The notes beneath the pieces were generated by a model. The model was not told where the DNA came from, did not search any database, and was given only the letters and a program-made list of their open reading frames with translations. Shown in pieces: positions 12,538 to 23,380 of a stretch of 64,000 nt of DNA. Each line of letters begins with the position of its first letter. Positions within the stretch are counted from its first letter, which is position 1. Source of the DNA: Neoscytalidium dimidiatum (taxonomy: Eukaryota > Ascomycota > Dothideomycetes > Botryosphaeriales > Botryosphaeriaceae). Made by a program: the position numbers and the translations under genes. The DNA lies in the NCBI GenBank assembly GCA_037367355.1, contig CM074696.1, positions 2,170,001 through 2,234,000 on the forward strand. Direction: 5' to 3'.

Positions 12538-12934
12538 ATGAAGGCGTCTGACTTTCTCAACATGATCGCTGTTGCGTGAGTTATAAGCTTGCGAGATCGC
12601 TTTCGAGCCATAAATTGGATGGATATTGACGCACAAGCAGAACCATGACCGTCCCAAGCGCAGCACTACAGCAAGGAACAAGTACTCAGTGCATTTGCCA
12701 GTGTATGAACAATATCGACAGGCCTGACGATTACGGCACTGCGCTTGCTTGCCCCGGAACCGCTACAACGTATAGGGAGAACCTCGGCGTGAGTGCCCAG
12801 CTTAAAAGTTTGGACCTGAGACCATATTCTGATGTTGGCGGCAGTGCACTCTCTGGTCGGGCCAAGAAGAAGCAAACGCTGCATGTGTCAAGGAAGCATC
12901 CTACTTATATGCCCAGTGTTTTGGCTGCGAGTAA
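12538..12934 (+). CDS. Small secreted cysteine-rich protein (effector-like)
   Basis: Three exons (12538-12575, 12641-12788, 12845-12934) join in frame to give 91 residues. Both introns (65 and 56 bases) have consensus GTGAGT donors, CAG acceptors and branch-like sites (TATTGAC, TTCTGAT). The N-terminus MKASDFLNMIAVAATMTVPS followed by AA is a reasonable signal peptide with cleavage near residue 22. The mature part is about 70 residues with eight cysteines: C-x-C-x-C in TQCICQCMNN, one in LACPG, one in CTLWSG, one in AACVKE and two in AQCFGCE. An even cysteine count in a short secreted protein suggests four disulfides and an extracellular role, as in many fungal effector-like or antimicrobial proteins; that is inference. 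I recognise no named family. Frame continuity through two introns, with all cysteines kept, argues for a real gene. Confidence 0.75.
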
Positions 12935-14068
12935 TTGCTCCTTTTAAATAGGATCTTCAGACTCTTGACTTTGACGTTCTCCCTTTCATTCTTTTCGGTG
13001 AACAAGGAATATCTCCAGCTTCCCCGCAACGAGCCTTGTTGAGATCGGATTAGGGAGATCCGCCCGTGTGACTCGACAGTTGCTTTTAACCTGCATCGGG
13101 TGTGCTAACCAAGCTTTTGCGGTTCGGATCGCTCACGTTCTCGAATCGCCCTCCTTTCGGACTCTCCAACAAGAATGCTTACTCAAGAACAATCTATTCT
13201 ACCTCTCTTTCGGAGTTTACAGCCTGTCACCTTTCCGCTCAATATCCGCCACCCGCGAATGAACTGCCAAGAACAAAGCGAATGCCATGCCGAAACTGGG
13301 TCTACTTACACTGACAAGGGGTTTCGGATGTGGAACTGGCACGCTGTCCGAACGAACCATGCTCAACTGCTTCGCTGTCGGTCAAACATTTCTTACCATC
13401 GGGAACCCAACGCTTTTGAGAGACAAAGGTCCGCTCGGGCACCGCTTCAAATTTCCTAATTGTAGCGGTCAGTGGGCTCACGCCCTGTGAGCCAAGTCCC
13501 GATCTAGAGGTGCCGCGATAAGCCTTCCGCTGTCACCCGTTGGCTAGTTCACCTCCCACGGCGCCAAAATGACGGATCTACACGACTACCCGAGTCAGAC
13601 GTCGCCGCTCGATGTACCTGGTGTCTCCGTCTCAGCTAAATGACATCCGAGGAGATCCTAAATAGGTAATTATCTCGCAGCTTGTGCAACATCGCTTAGT
13701 CTTGGTGCAACTACCGAGCCCGGCATCTCGTATTCTATGGTCTAGGCCGCTGTCTATCCGCCAGCGCGCCGTTTTGTCTATTTCTTCCCACCTGCACCTT
13801 GTTAAGCTGTCTCAGGTGAGCAGGTATTTCCTAGTAGAAACCACAACGGTGACTGGCCGCCGCTGTAGCTGATTAGCACGACGACTATGCCAATTATGTG
13901 GCAAGACGTGCCCATGCTGCAGGGAGATGGCTGTGGTCGGCTGTTCAGGCGCCAATTGTTGTTTTCTCTTGTACCAGTCACTATAAAAGTCGATACGATG
14001 ATTGCCCTTTTTCACTGTTTCCAATGCACATTCACACCCACATAGTCTACTCGCTACTTATTCTCAAT
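12935..14068. other. Intergenic region without a supported gene
   Basis: Overlapping open frames in all three plus-strand frames cover about 13068-13490. None has a clear start, signal peptide or splice partner, and no family is recognised, so no gene is called. A degraded coding stretch is possible. The 3' part holds the promoter of the oxygenase gene. Confidence 0.45.
13982..13988 (+). promoter_or_regulatory. TATA box of the 2OG oxygenase gene
   Basis: TATAAAA lies 87 bases upstream of the chosen ATG at 14069. This supports that start over an in-frame upstream ATG at 13898, which would precede the TATA box. Confidence 0.5.
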
Positions 14069-15461
14069 ATGGCCCCCGGTGCTCCGATATATTCCTCTAT
14101 CTCACCTACGGGAACGACGTCTCAGACACCGAACAAACCAATTCTCGACGCTGAGTATCATCTCCCGGTACAAGTGTCTCCTGCTTCGATCGAGAGCAGC
14201 CTTCAGCCTCTCGCAGATATCGAAGAAATATCATTGGAGCTTCTCGAGAAAGGAGATAACGTTGAGGCAGCGAAGCTTTTCCATGCCTGTCAAAAAGACG
14301 GGATCTTTTACCTTAATCTCCTCCACTCGGACGGCAGTGGCAGCCCGCTACTACAGCACTCCTCGTCCATTTACCATTTAGCCAAGCAAGTGTTTGACAT
14401 CCCAGAGGATGAGAAGATGAAATACGACATTGACCTCTTCGGCGACTTGAAAGTAAACGGGTATGTTCCCCCGGTAAAGCATCACCCCTACAAACCACCT
14501 GATTGACGTTTTCCCGCCAGCTACAAGCCTATCGGCCGCAACTTCGGAGGTACCGCTCCCCTAACACCGCTTCCCAGCAGCCACCCTAACCAAACCACCC
14601 CTCCCAGGCCTCTCCGGCAACAAAGACGGCTTCGAGAGCTACGCGGTACTCCTCCCTCCCTCCCTCCGCCAAACCCCATAACTAACCGCCCTGGCCCCCA
14701 CACAGATCTCCAAATCCACCCTCCTCGCCCTCACGCCAACAGCAGCAGCAGCAGCGTCGGCGACCCGGCACGCCCACCCGGCCCCCATCGCCGCCGCCCT
14801 CCCGACCCTCCGCGCCTTCGCCACCGCCGCCACCGCCGCGACGACCGCCATCCTCGCCTCCCTCTCGGCCTCCCTCTCCCTCCCCGCCGGCGCGGGCCTC
14901 GAGTCGGTCCACCGCGCCCACGCCCCCGGCCCGGACCTGCTGCGCCTGCTGCGCTACGCCGCGCAGCCGCCCGCCGAGCGCGGCGCGCCGCAGGCGCCGC
15001 ACACGGACCTGGGCACCCTGACCGTCCTGTTCGCCGGGGCGCCGGGCCTGCAGCGGCGGCGCCCCGGTCGGGTGTCTGAGGAGGAGGAGGAGGAGGAGGC
15101 AGAGGAGGGGGGGTGGGAGTTCGTGGCGCCGCGCCCGGGCTGCGCGGTCGTGAATGTCGGGGACGGGCTGGAGATGCTGGCGGGGAAGGGGGGGATGGGG
15201 CCCGGCGGCGCGGTGAGGAGCTGCGTGCATAGGGTCGTGCCGGTGCCGGGTAGGGGGATGGGGGAGAGGTGGAGCTTTGCGTATATGGTGAGAGCGGAGG
15301 AGGGGACGAGGATGTGTGGGTTGAGGGGGGAAGGGACGGGGGAAGTGGATGGGGAGGTCTTGACGTCGGAGGATTGGCTGAGGAAGAAGTTTGGGGCGTT
15401 GAGGAGGGGGCAGGGGCGTGCGGAGGGGAGGGGTGTGTTGATTGGGAGGAGGGGGGAGTAG
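14069..15461 (+). CDS. 2-oxoglutarate/Fe(II)-dependent dioxygenase, isopenicillin-N-synthase-like
   Basis: Four exons (14069-14460, 14521-14549, 14608-14645, 14706-15461) give 404 residues. The N-terminal half matches the DIOX_N region: ISLELLEKGDNVEAAKLFHA, KDGIFYLNLL, and KVNGYKPIGRNFGGLSGNKD rebuilt across two introns. The double-stranded beta-helix part carries the iron ligands H252 and D254 (HTDLGTLTVLF) and H328 (SCVHRVV), and the 2OG-binding R341-x-S343 (ERWSFAYM), so the active site looks complete. Such enzymes hydroxylate or desaturate small molecules; the substrate cannot be told. A Glu-rich insert (EEEEEEEAEEGG) and an Ala-rich stretch of low complexity sit in exon 4. That exon is extremely C-rich in its first half and G-rich in its second. 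It is not in an evident biosynthetic cluster. Confidence 0.9.
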
Positions 15462-15748
15462 TATTCGGGGCGCGCGTGGAGTTGAACTTTGGACCTGGAG
15501 GTGGACGTGGCGGTTTGCGCGTGACAGATGCGTCTGGGCGGCTGCTTCCTAATTGCTCGTATCATCTGCGTGTCATAAATTTGATCCTTTTAGATCATTA
15601 ACCAAGTTACTGCAATACATGTTTGACTGTATCCTCGTGCTACCCAGGGTGAGTAAGCCGAAGGCTGGGGGCGAAGAAATCTGTTGCTGATCTGACATGT
15701 CAGCCTCATTTTTCCCGCTGGCTGCACGCAGAACCCTTCCTCACCACA

Positions 15749-18007
15749 ATGTCCTCAACTGACCATAGTACGCCAGATACCTCACTATGCGAAACTTGTT
15801 GTCAGATCGATTTCCAAAGCATTGCCCAATCTGCACGAGTCTGTAGCAAGCGGCTCAGCGGCGAACATCTCCGCTCCGCCCACGACCGCGATACTGGAAC
15901 CACCGAGCAAATCTTTCAACGCGAAGAACAGTGTGCATTCTGCAAGCTTATCGCTAAAAAAAAAAATACGGGAGAAATGCCCAGGACGCGTCGGCAAATG
16001 CACCCTTGCAGGTGACGTAGACTTCTGCGTCTCGAGCTTCCCACAGCAATCTGCGCGCGATGAGATCCGAAACAGGCTGCATGTGCACACAACTACGGCT
16101 ATCATACACTTCATTCCGGAAGACGTTTCCTATGGGGTGGCCCTGCCGTGGGAGATGGAAAGCCATGCTTCAGAAGGACCGCGCCAGATATTGCAGCTCC
16201 AAGCAGCTCCCAGAACGGCGGGGCACGCTGACATATCAGACAATTCCACTTCAGACGAGCTCAAAGGCAGTGCAACTGTTCAAAGTCACAGAGTTCTGCC
16301 TAGTATTGACACGAGCTTGATCAAGAAATGGCTCGGTACTTGTGAAAGAAAACACTCTGCCGCGTGTTCTTCAGATTTGGAAAGTTCCGGATAGGATCTG
16401 GGGTTTATGCCGATGTTCGTAATAGACTCAGAATGCTTCTGCATCGCAAGCACGCCGTCGAGTTGCCGCTACGTAGCCCTAAGCTACGTTTGGGGTACCG
16501 GAAAGATGCTAAAACACATGAAGGCGAACTCGCAATCTTTGCTTCAGCCAGGATCACTCGACACCTCGGGCATCCCGATCCTGGATGCAATCCGTCTGTT
16601 CAAGAGTATCGGGGAACGATGGCTGTGGGCGGACGCGCTCTGCATCATCCAAGACGACGTGAGCATGCAGCAATCACAGATAGCGAGAATGGGCCAAATC
16701 TATGCCAAAGCCCTCTTCACCATTGTCGCGGCGAACGCCAGCAGCGCGGAAGCCGGCCTGCCTGGCGTAGGAACGAGCCTCCGCAAAGAGCCCCAAGAGA
16801 TGGTATGCCTCCCGGGGCTGCGACCTGTTCACCTTCCTGTGCGACAGCACCGAAAACGGCAACATCATCGGGGACTGACCGTGGATGCGGCGGGGCTGGA
16901 CGATGCAGGAGCTCCTCTTCTCCAGCCGGTGCCTCATCTTCACCGCCTCGCAAGGCGTACTGGCGCTGCGAAGAGGCCGTCTGGCTTGGAAGAAGTCGCC
17001 CTCGAGGAGGCCGCCGGGCACGACGTTCGAGATCCTGCCCGAGGGCTCCAACGCCCGGCTGCCCGCCAGGCCCCTGCCGCCCGACGCCTACTTCGAGCCC
17101 TACACCAACCTGCTGGAACGAGTACCGGCAGCGCCGCCTGACGTTCCAGTCCGACCTCGTCAACGCCGTGTCGGGCCTGCTCGCCCGCCCTCGCCGCCGT
17201 CCACGCCGACGCGTTCCACTGGGGCCTGCCGCGCAGCCGCTTCTCGCGCGCGCTGGGCTGGTACTTCTACGGGCACCACACGCGCGCAACCACGCGCGCA
17301 CGCAGCTGGCGCTGCCGAGCGGCGGCGGCGGCGGCGTCAAGGAAGCGCCGTTCCCGACGTGGAGCTGGGCGGCGTGGGACGGCGGGACCGGTCGCTCGTC
17401 GTGGTTCTGGGTCTACACGCCGTTCACGATCGCGGATCGGGAAGACCGTCCGGATCATGCAGGCGGACGGCGCGCTCGTGAGGATTGACGAAGCGGGCGG
17501 TTGCGGTGCTGGCGGGGAGCGGGCGGCCGCCGTGCGGGCGAGTCGTCGGTTCCCCTGGCAAGGCACCGAATGGCGGTTGCCGGAGCGCTTGAGGGGATGA
17601 TGCACCCGCGGCCCCGGGCGGAGTGGGGTTTCTTTACTTCTGGACCAGCGTGGCGCGGTTGAGAGTGGAGCGTCGTGAGCGCCCTGGGCCTGAACGTTCG
17701 GAATTCTGGGCCTGGTGTTTGACTGACATCAGGCTCGGCTCTACGTCGCATGTTGAAGGCCAGCCTGCGCTGAATGGGGCGCAAGATGCGCGACGATGGG
17801 GTACCGCATACTGGTGACGATGTGATCTTTTTGGATTTCTTGGTTGTGAGCAGAACTCAGCGAGGCGGTGTCAAAGACGCGAAACTGATGGTCTTGGCTG
17901 TGGGGTGGCGAGAAGGAGTGGCGTATCGACTTGGCTGCGCGGAAGCGTTCGAACGCGATTGGATAGAGCTGGAGCAAAGAGGGTGGAGATTTGTGACTCT
18001 GGGCTGA
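15749..18007 (+). pseudogene. HET-domain (heterokaryon incompatibility) pseudogene
   Basis: The stretch reads as one HET protein only if many frame changes are allowed. It starts MSSTDHSTPDTSLCETCCQI and follows the usual N-terminal Cys pattern to QCAFCKLIAKK. The frame breaks in an A11 run (15956-15966), resumes to KKWLGTCERKHSAAC, and meets an in-frame TAG at 16392-16394. The HET core then follows: CRYVALSYVWGTG, RWLWADALCIIQDD and AKALFTIVAANASSAEAGLP. Further fragments in shifting frames are RRGWTMQELLFSSRCLIFTA, YWRCEEAVW, RQRRLTFQSDLVNAVSGLLA, FHWGLPRSRF and FPTWSWAAWDG. The tail VGWREGVAYRLG ... RGWRFVTLG is the standard HET C-terminus. At least six lesions make it non-functional. HET proteins act in non-self recognition and cell death in fungi. 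Confidence 0.85.
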
Positions 18008-18490
18008 GATTCTTCCCTATTCCACCCTCTCGCAGGTGCTTTTCCCAAGCTATTCACGGAGGCTCGACGAAGGCCATGAGTCTGTATACCGTAGACATGG
18101 ATTGCAGCGATTAGTAGGCTATCGTTTCCTGGTGGATGCGATTCCCGTTGCTGGCAATACCAAGCTCCGTGTTTCGCTGAACAGCTGTCCTGCAGTCGAT
18201 ATGCGTGGCACAGCAGCAGGCCCTCGAGCCGAGCGGGGGATGTTCATGTTATGTTGTTCCCCGCATGCCGTCGAAGCGAGGGATCCGCATCGTTGTCCCC
18301 TCCCCAAAAGGGAAGCTTAAGCGCCGGGAGGCAGGGCTTGTCCTGCCATGTATGCATACCCTCGATTCGGGGCCATCTTACATGTATGTGTCTTGCTTGT
18401 AAATCAGGGATAAGGGCACGCACGGATGTATAAGAACCACGCCTCAGCCAAGCAAGGCGGAGCTACTCCAATCGCGCGGCTGGCCCGGCG
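18008..18490. other. Intergenic region with aldo/keto reductase promoter
   Basis: No gene is seen. A TATA-like TATAAGA at 18429-18435 lies 62 bases upstream of the first ATG of the aldo/keto reductase and is its probable core promoter. Confidence 0.45.
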
Positions 18491-19691
18491 TTGGAACTGG
18501 TTGCCGCTATGCTGTCCTCAACCATGAAACCCGTCATCAATGTCGGCGGCTCATTCTTGAGTCCTCTTTTCAGGGCCTGGTCACCCGCAATTCCTTCCTT
18601 GGCGATTCAGCGAGGTCTTGCAACTGCTGCGACCAGAGCCCATACATTGAACACTGGGGCCAAAATACCGGCCATCGGCTTCGGCACCTTCCAGGACGCA
18701 GATGCTCAGGAGGATGCCGTCTGCACTGCCTTGAAGACGGGTTATCGCCATATCGATACCGCAAGAGTGTAGGTATCCTTCTGTCACGTCACAGAGGCGA
18801 CGCTGATATTTCTCAAGGTACGACACCGAAATCCAGGTCGGCAAGGGCATCAAGCGCAGCGGCATCCCTCGTGATGAGATATTCTTAACATCCAAGATCT
18901 GGTGCAATTACCATCATCCAGATGATGTTGAGCGTGCACTCGATGAATCGCTCCGCGACCTCGATACATCCTACCTCGATCTCTACTTGATCCATTACCC
19001 TTGTACATTCGCGCGCGGAGAAGATCGCTTTCCAATCGATGCGCAGACGGGGAAGATGAAGATGGGAGAGACCACGTATGTGGATACATGGAAGGCAATG
19101 GAGAAACTCCTTGATACGGGAAAGGTGAGGGCTATCGGCGTGTCCAATTTCAGCAAGGGAGAGATCGAGACTCTGCTCAGAGATGGGAACGTGGTGAGTG
19201 CCACTTCAGCGGTATCAGCAATCGGGGTGCATCCAACGTACTCACATCTTGTACAGCCACCCGCAGTCCATCAGATGGAAGTGCACCCCTACCTCCAGCA
19301 AAAAGAATTCAACGCCTGGCTCGGATCGAAAGGGATACACGTGATCCAGTTCAGCCCACTCGGTAACTTGAATTCCTTCTACAGGGAAGTTTCTTGGAGC
19401 AAGGGTCAGTCGCACATGGAAAGAATTGTGGATCATCCGGTACTGCATGAGCTTGCTGCCAAATACAAGAAGAGTCCAGTGCAGATGGCATTGGCTTGGG
19501 GTGTCAATTGTGGCCGCTCGGTGATCCCGAAGAGCGTCATTGACTGGCAGATCAAGGAAAACCTCGAGGCCGACTTTGACATTGAGAAAAGTGACATAGA
19601 GAAGATTGGCCTGATGGATTTGAGAGTCAGATTCAATGATCCCAGCAAGTTATATCAGTGGCGGTTGTACAGTGGCCTGGAAGGCGCTTAG
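18491..19691 (+). CDS. Aldo/keto reductase
   Basis: An NADPH-dependent oxidoreductase of the aldo/keto reductase superfamily, which reduces aldehydes or ketones; the substrate is not predictable. Three exons (18491-18768, 18818-19193, 19257-19691) give 362 residues. The catalytic tetrad is complete: D89 (HIDTARVYDTE), Y94, K119 (LTSKIWCN) and H152 (LYLIHYP). The loops [16 protein letters not shown] and [19 protein letters not shown] fit, as does the cofactor-binding VIPKSV. About 45 residues precede the barrel and end [16 protein letters not shown]. This extension is rich in Ser/Arg and hydrophobic residues and could be a mitochondrial presequence (inference). A later start at 18509 (MLSSTMKP) is possible. 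Intron 2 is 63 bases with no in-frame stop, so its retention would insert 21 residues. Confidence 0.93.
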
Positions 19692-20033
19692 ATTGCTCAT
19701 AAGTACTAATCATTCCCAGTTGCGAGTCATGGTTCTCTTCAAGGCAAGTCTTACGGTAGAGTAGGCGTGTCGAGACTATGTCTGAGTAGCTTTGGGCTCT
19801 CCAAGCGAAAGATAAAGCCAATGATGGTACCTATCTTAATGATGCCTCTTGCTTGTGAAACTATCATAATTCAAAAGGGCATACCATCCTTGCGATAAGG
19901 CATCTTTTCAAGCAGGGGGCGACAAAGGACGACACGTGACCGTCTCAGGTGCTTTATTTGAACACGTAACCCTTGCAGCCCTGCCACCGAACGAACACCA
20001 ACTACACAACACACTCAATGTGCCAACGTCAAG
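19692..20033. other. Intergenic region / promoter
   Basis: This 340-base spacer holds the 3' end of the aldo/keto reductase and the promoter of the phosphotransferase gene. An AC-rich leader (about 19985-20030) precedes the ATG. No other feature is seen. Confidence 0.4.
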
Positions 20034-20861
20034 ATGTCTGGTTGCACGTTACCATCGATCGCCGAAATACGCAAATCTACCGAGAAACTGAGTCCTCCTG
20101 ATGCTTCTGCAACGGTAGTCAAGGTTGGCGACAATTTTGCCGTCAAATTCGGTCCCGGCGTTTCGTTTTCAGAGGCCGCAAGCCTCGATTACGTGTCAAC
20201 GCACAGCGATATCCCTGTACCGAAAGTCTTTGGGACTCTCACCGACTCAGAGACCCGAACAAACTTCATAATCATGGAATTTGTGCAAGGCGCTCCCCTC
20301 GGAACTCTATGGGCGTCCTTGTCTCCTCCTGAGCGATTCGATATTGGCCGGCAGATTCAAGCTGCTCTGTCCAGCTTACGCAGTCTTCAGCCCCCTGGAT
20401 ACATTGGCTCAGTCAACCGGCAAGCTTGTGCAGATGGCGTCTTTTGGGTACCGGATAAAGATCCGGCTGTCTCAGGTCCATTCGAGAATGAAAACGAGAT
20501 GAATGAAGCCATGTTACGCAGACTAGCGGAGACTGAGCCTGCATCACACCTGTCGTTGCTTCGAACTCTCATCTCAGCTACACTCAAAGGCCATAAAACG
20601 GTGTTTACCCACGGGGATTTGCAGCCGAAGAATATCATGGTCCACAGGACTGGAGAGAAGGAGGATGGGGTTGGAATCTTCGAAGTTAAAATAGTGGACT
20701 GGGAAAACTCGGGCTGGTACCCAGAATACTGGGAGTTTTGTAACTCCACTATTGCTGGACGGTTCCGACCCGAATGGCTAGAATTAGTACAACGCATCAT
20801 GCCCATCTACAGCCAGGAATATTTAATGATGCAAACGATTCGGAGCCTTCTGTTCTACTAG
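20034..20861 (+). CDS. Aminoglycoside-phosphotransferase-fold kinase-like protein
   Basis: A single-exon gene of 275 residues belonging to the APH family, which has a protein-kinase-like fold and is very numerous in filamentous fungi. The nucleotide-binding strand is VVKVGDNFAVKFGPGVSFSE. The hinge reads NFIIMEFVQGAPLGTLW. The catalytic loop is THGDLQPKNIMV (D195, N200), and the metal-binding aspartate is D222 in KIVDWENSGWYPEYWEF. All key residues are present, so it is probably active, but fungal members are mostly uncharacterised and antibiotic resistance should not be inferred. The start was chosen at the first ATG after the promoter; the N-terminus is consistent with the family. Confidence 0.9.
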   Translation: MSGCTLPSIAEIRKSTEKLSPPDASATVVKVGDNFAVKFGPGVSFSEAASLDYVSTHSDIPVPKVFGTLTDSETRTNFIIMEFVQGAPLGTLWASLSPPERFDIGRQIQAALSSLRSLQPPGYIGSVNRQACADGVFWVPDKDPAVSGPFENENEMNEAMLRRLAETEPASHLSLLRTLISATLKGHKTVFTHGDLQPKNIMVHRTGEKEDGVGIFEVKIVDWENSGWYPEYWEFCNSTIAGRFRPEWLELVQRIMPIYSQEYLMMQTIRSLLFY

Positions 20862-21159
20862 TGGCATGGGATTCAGATACATTCAACAATGGTAGCTTTT
20901 TGTTATTTTTCATGTTTTTCTTTTCACAAGAACTACACGCCGAAAACGTTCACGCTCAAATGTCCGAGATTCGAAAGTTCGAATTGAATCAATAGTTCTT
21001 CGATGCGGACTACCTAGGAGATGGTAAAACGATTTAATAACCCAGTGTAAAGACGACGGTCAACACTTATCCTGGGATAAACCTGCCAAGTCAAATTAGA
21101 TCTTCGTTCTGGTACTATGCAAATATTCTTCGCTTACCAACTAGAGTTTGGAGACTCCT

Positions 21160-21540
21160 TCAAGGAGTAATGATCCCTTCTGCAAGAACTTTCTCTTTGA
21201 CCTCCTGAACCCATTCTCCACAACGGCGAATCGGCTTGGAAGGATCAATTGGTGTACCATTGAGTCGGAGTTGGGCACCAGGAGGCGGTACAGCTCGACA
21301 AGCAGCTTCGAGCCGAGGCATATCCGATTGTTTGATCTGTCCAATGAACTTCTGGGTGCCCGGAACGTACGACTCAGACAAATCTGGGCGTTTGGCTGGC
21401 TTGGTCTGGAATACCATTCCGTTCAAAATGTTTCCAGTGACATGAAAGATTCGGCCACTTCCGTCCGTCTCCATTTGAACAAAAATCCCAACATGGTTGG
21501 GAGAACCATGATACTCGGCCGTGTAGACATTGTAAGACAT
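21160..21540 (-). CDS. Small conserved fungal protein, DUF6914-like
   Basis: A single exon of 126 residues starting MSYNVYTAEYHGSPNHVGIF. Recognisable blocks are RIFHVTGNILNGMVFQ, YVPGTQKFIGQI, AVPPPGAQLRLNG and PIRRCGEWVQEVKEKVL. From memory this layout matches a family of short uncharacterised fungal proteins (DUF6914). The conserved N-terminal His/Tyr and the C-terminal Cys-Gly-Glu-Trp might hint at an NlpC/P60-like or papain-like small fold, but that is speculative. There is no signal peptide or membrane segment. The gene is convergent with the phosphotransferase gene. Confidence 0.8.
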   Translation of the reverse strand: MSYNVYTAEYHGSPNHVGIFVQMETDGSGRIFHVTGNILNGMVFQTKPAKRPDLSESYVPGTQKFIGQIKQSDMPRLEAACRAVPPPGAQLRLNGTPIDPSKPIRRCGEWVQEVKEKVLAEGIITP

Positions 21541-23380
21541 ATTGAAATGATTTGAAAAAGATATAGAGATATCAAAGATGTGCGATGGCTGTACGATGGC
21601 TGTGCGAAGGTTTTCTCTCTTCCGAAGTGTCTGTCTGATGGATAAGAGTGAGCTCTCAACATTCTTATATACATGCTGAGGACTCCCCTAGCTTGTAAGA
21701 AGGATAATTCAGGAATCTTCTGCTCTAACTTTACGCGCGCGGCATTCCGGCTCATCAAATGCCCCAGCCGATGGACCAATGCCGGCACTTCGCGCTTGCT
21801 GTGCCTCTTTGTCACCTCTCATGGCAGCCTGATATCAGACAGTAGCATCTGCTGTGCCTCACACGAAGGTCATCACACTGGCGGCAGATACGTTTTGATA
21901 GGCTGCCACCGTGATGTGCCTTGCATGCTGTGCCGCTTTGGGTGTGAAACTGAAGAGATCGGCGTCTGTATCCAGAAGCTGCCTGATCGGAAGGACTTCC
22001 GCTCCTCGAGAGTGTGTCTTCTAGCGCTTCGTGAGGCGTAGAAGGGTGGCTTGGCATTAACTAAGCTAACTACGCCGCACGCCGCATGATAGGTAGTCGT
22101 ATGATTAGCCTGTCATTCAGCCGCCGGCGACTGATCGTAGCAAAGATTGATTTGCTGGGATTCTGTACTTTCCGAGCGAACCATGAAAACAAAGAAAAAA
22201 GGGAGACATCGTTGTGGGCCTGTCAGGATATGACTTATCTAATGCAGCCCCGGACCTGGCGGGGGACGGATAGCGTCTGAAACCATCATGCCAGGCGATG
22301 AAAGGAACCAACACGAGGAACAGATAGACTCTTAACTAATGTGGATGGCGAACTTACAGGGAGTGTGGAGATAAAATATCAGTGTGTCGGCATATCCGCT
22401 CGATCCGTGGACACAGCCTCATCTTAAAGTCGGCGGCACAGCAGCTGATGCAGATGTGCAACCAGGGAACAATCGATCCTCTCTATGACTATTTCGATGT
22501 GGCTGTAGAAACACTGTGTCATTTATGTTACAGATCCATAACAGCTATCTTTATGGACGATCATTTGATGGAATCCTACACTAATTTGATCTTCCAAGCA
22601 CTTGAGCGTTGAATCCGTCGCTTCTCTCTTTGACTTTTACGACAGTCCTACGAATACGCCTTCCCCCATTACATTGCAGTCTCTTTGGATTTGGCAGCTA
22701 AAGAGAAGTAGTTCACTTATAAACTCGACAAGCAAGGCTTCCTGCGTTGGCGATTACTCAGTGGCCCGCAATGGCCCGAAAGCGCAACCGTTAGCAAAAC
22801 TCACCGAAGTGACCAATGAGGCAAAAAAATTCCCCGCCCAACACATCTCGAACGGCCCGGTGCGTGGAAATCTCCCCGGACCCCACAAAAGTGCGGTGCG
22901 TCCAGTAATCGGGCCCGACACCAAGTTTGTAATCTGAGCGGGTAGACTTCCCAAAGAGGAAATCCAGAGAGCCTCAACCACAAAATGGAGAGGTTCCGCA
23001 ACACGTCGAAAGAAGTGAAGCGGCAAGCTTCGAAAAAAGGCAAAGCGCCCGCTGTCTTGAGGATCTGATACCAGAAAGGGCAACAACAACGTACACAGAG
23101 GTAGGGTGGAATACCATAATTGACTACCATGTACCACCAAGACTTCATTTTTTGATGACAGCGCATTCAGCCGCATAGCATTTTACAAAGCATCACCGCC
23201 CGGCCCGACCCGCCTCTACAGATTCTCCAAAAGAGGTATCTCAGGCGCTTCCCGCCGTGGTCTTCGTGCACTGTTGAAATAGTAATCACCGTTAGCCCGG
23301 ACTCTCATCAATCTCTCTAATCCTCCCCCACAAGCCCTTCCCCGAACTTCCCCAATCTTCCCTTCCAAATCACAATCCTT
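21541..23380. other. Intergenic region without a supported gene
   Basis: A 1.8-kb gap. The first part holds the promoter of the minus-strand gene ending at 21160, with a TATATAAG box at 21664-21671 about 125 bases upstream of its ATG. Open frames of 60-140 codons elsewhere (for example 22382-22612 plus and 22754-23176 minus) have no family resemblance and no start or splice support. Confidence 0.45.

Noticed and set aside
13068..13490. Overlapping frames in all three plus-strand phases after the Cys-rich gene
   Set aside because: No start, signal peptide, splice pair or family could be supported in any frame; possibly degraded sequence.
14069..15461. Oxygenase plus aldo/keto reductase as a biosynthetic gene cluster
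   Set aside because: No backbone synthase, transporter or regulator lies nearby, and the two genes are separated by a 2.3-kb HET pseudogene.
20034..20861. Antibiotic-resistance function for the APH-fold gene
   Set aside because: Filamentous fungi carry many such genes without any link to aminoglycosides; fold membership alone does not support resistance.
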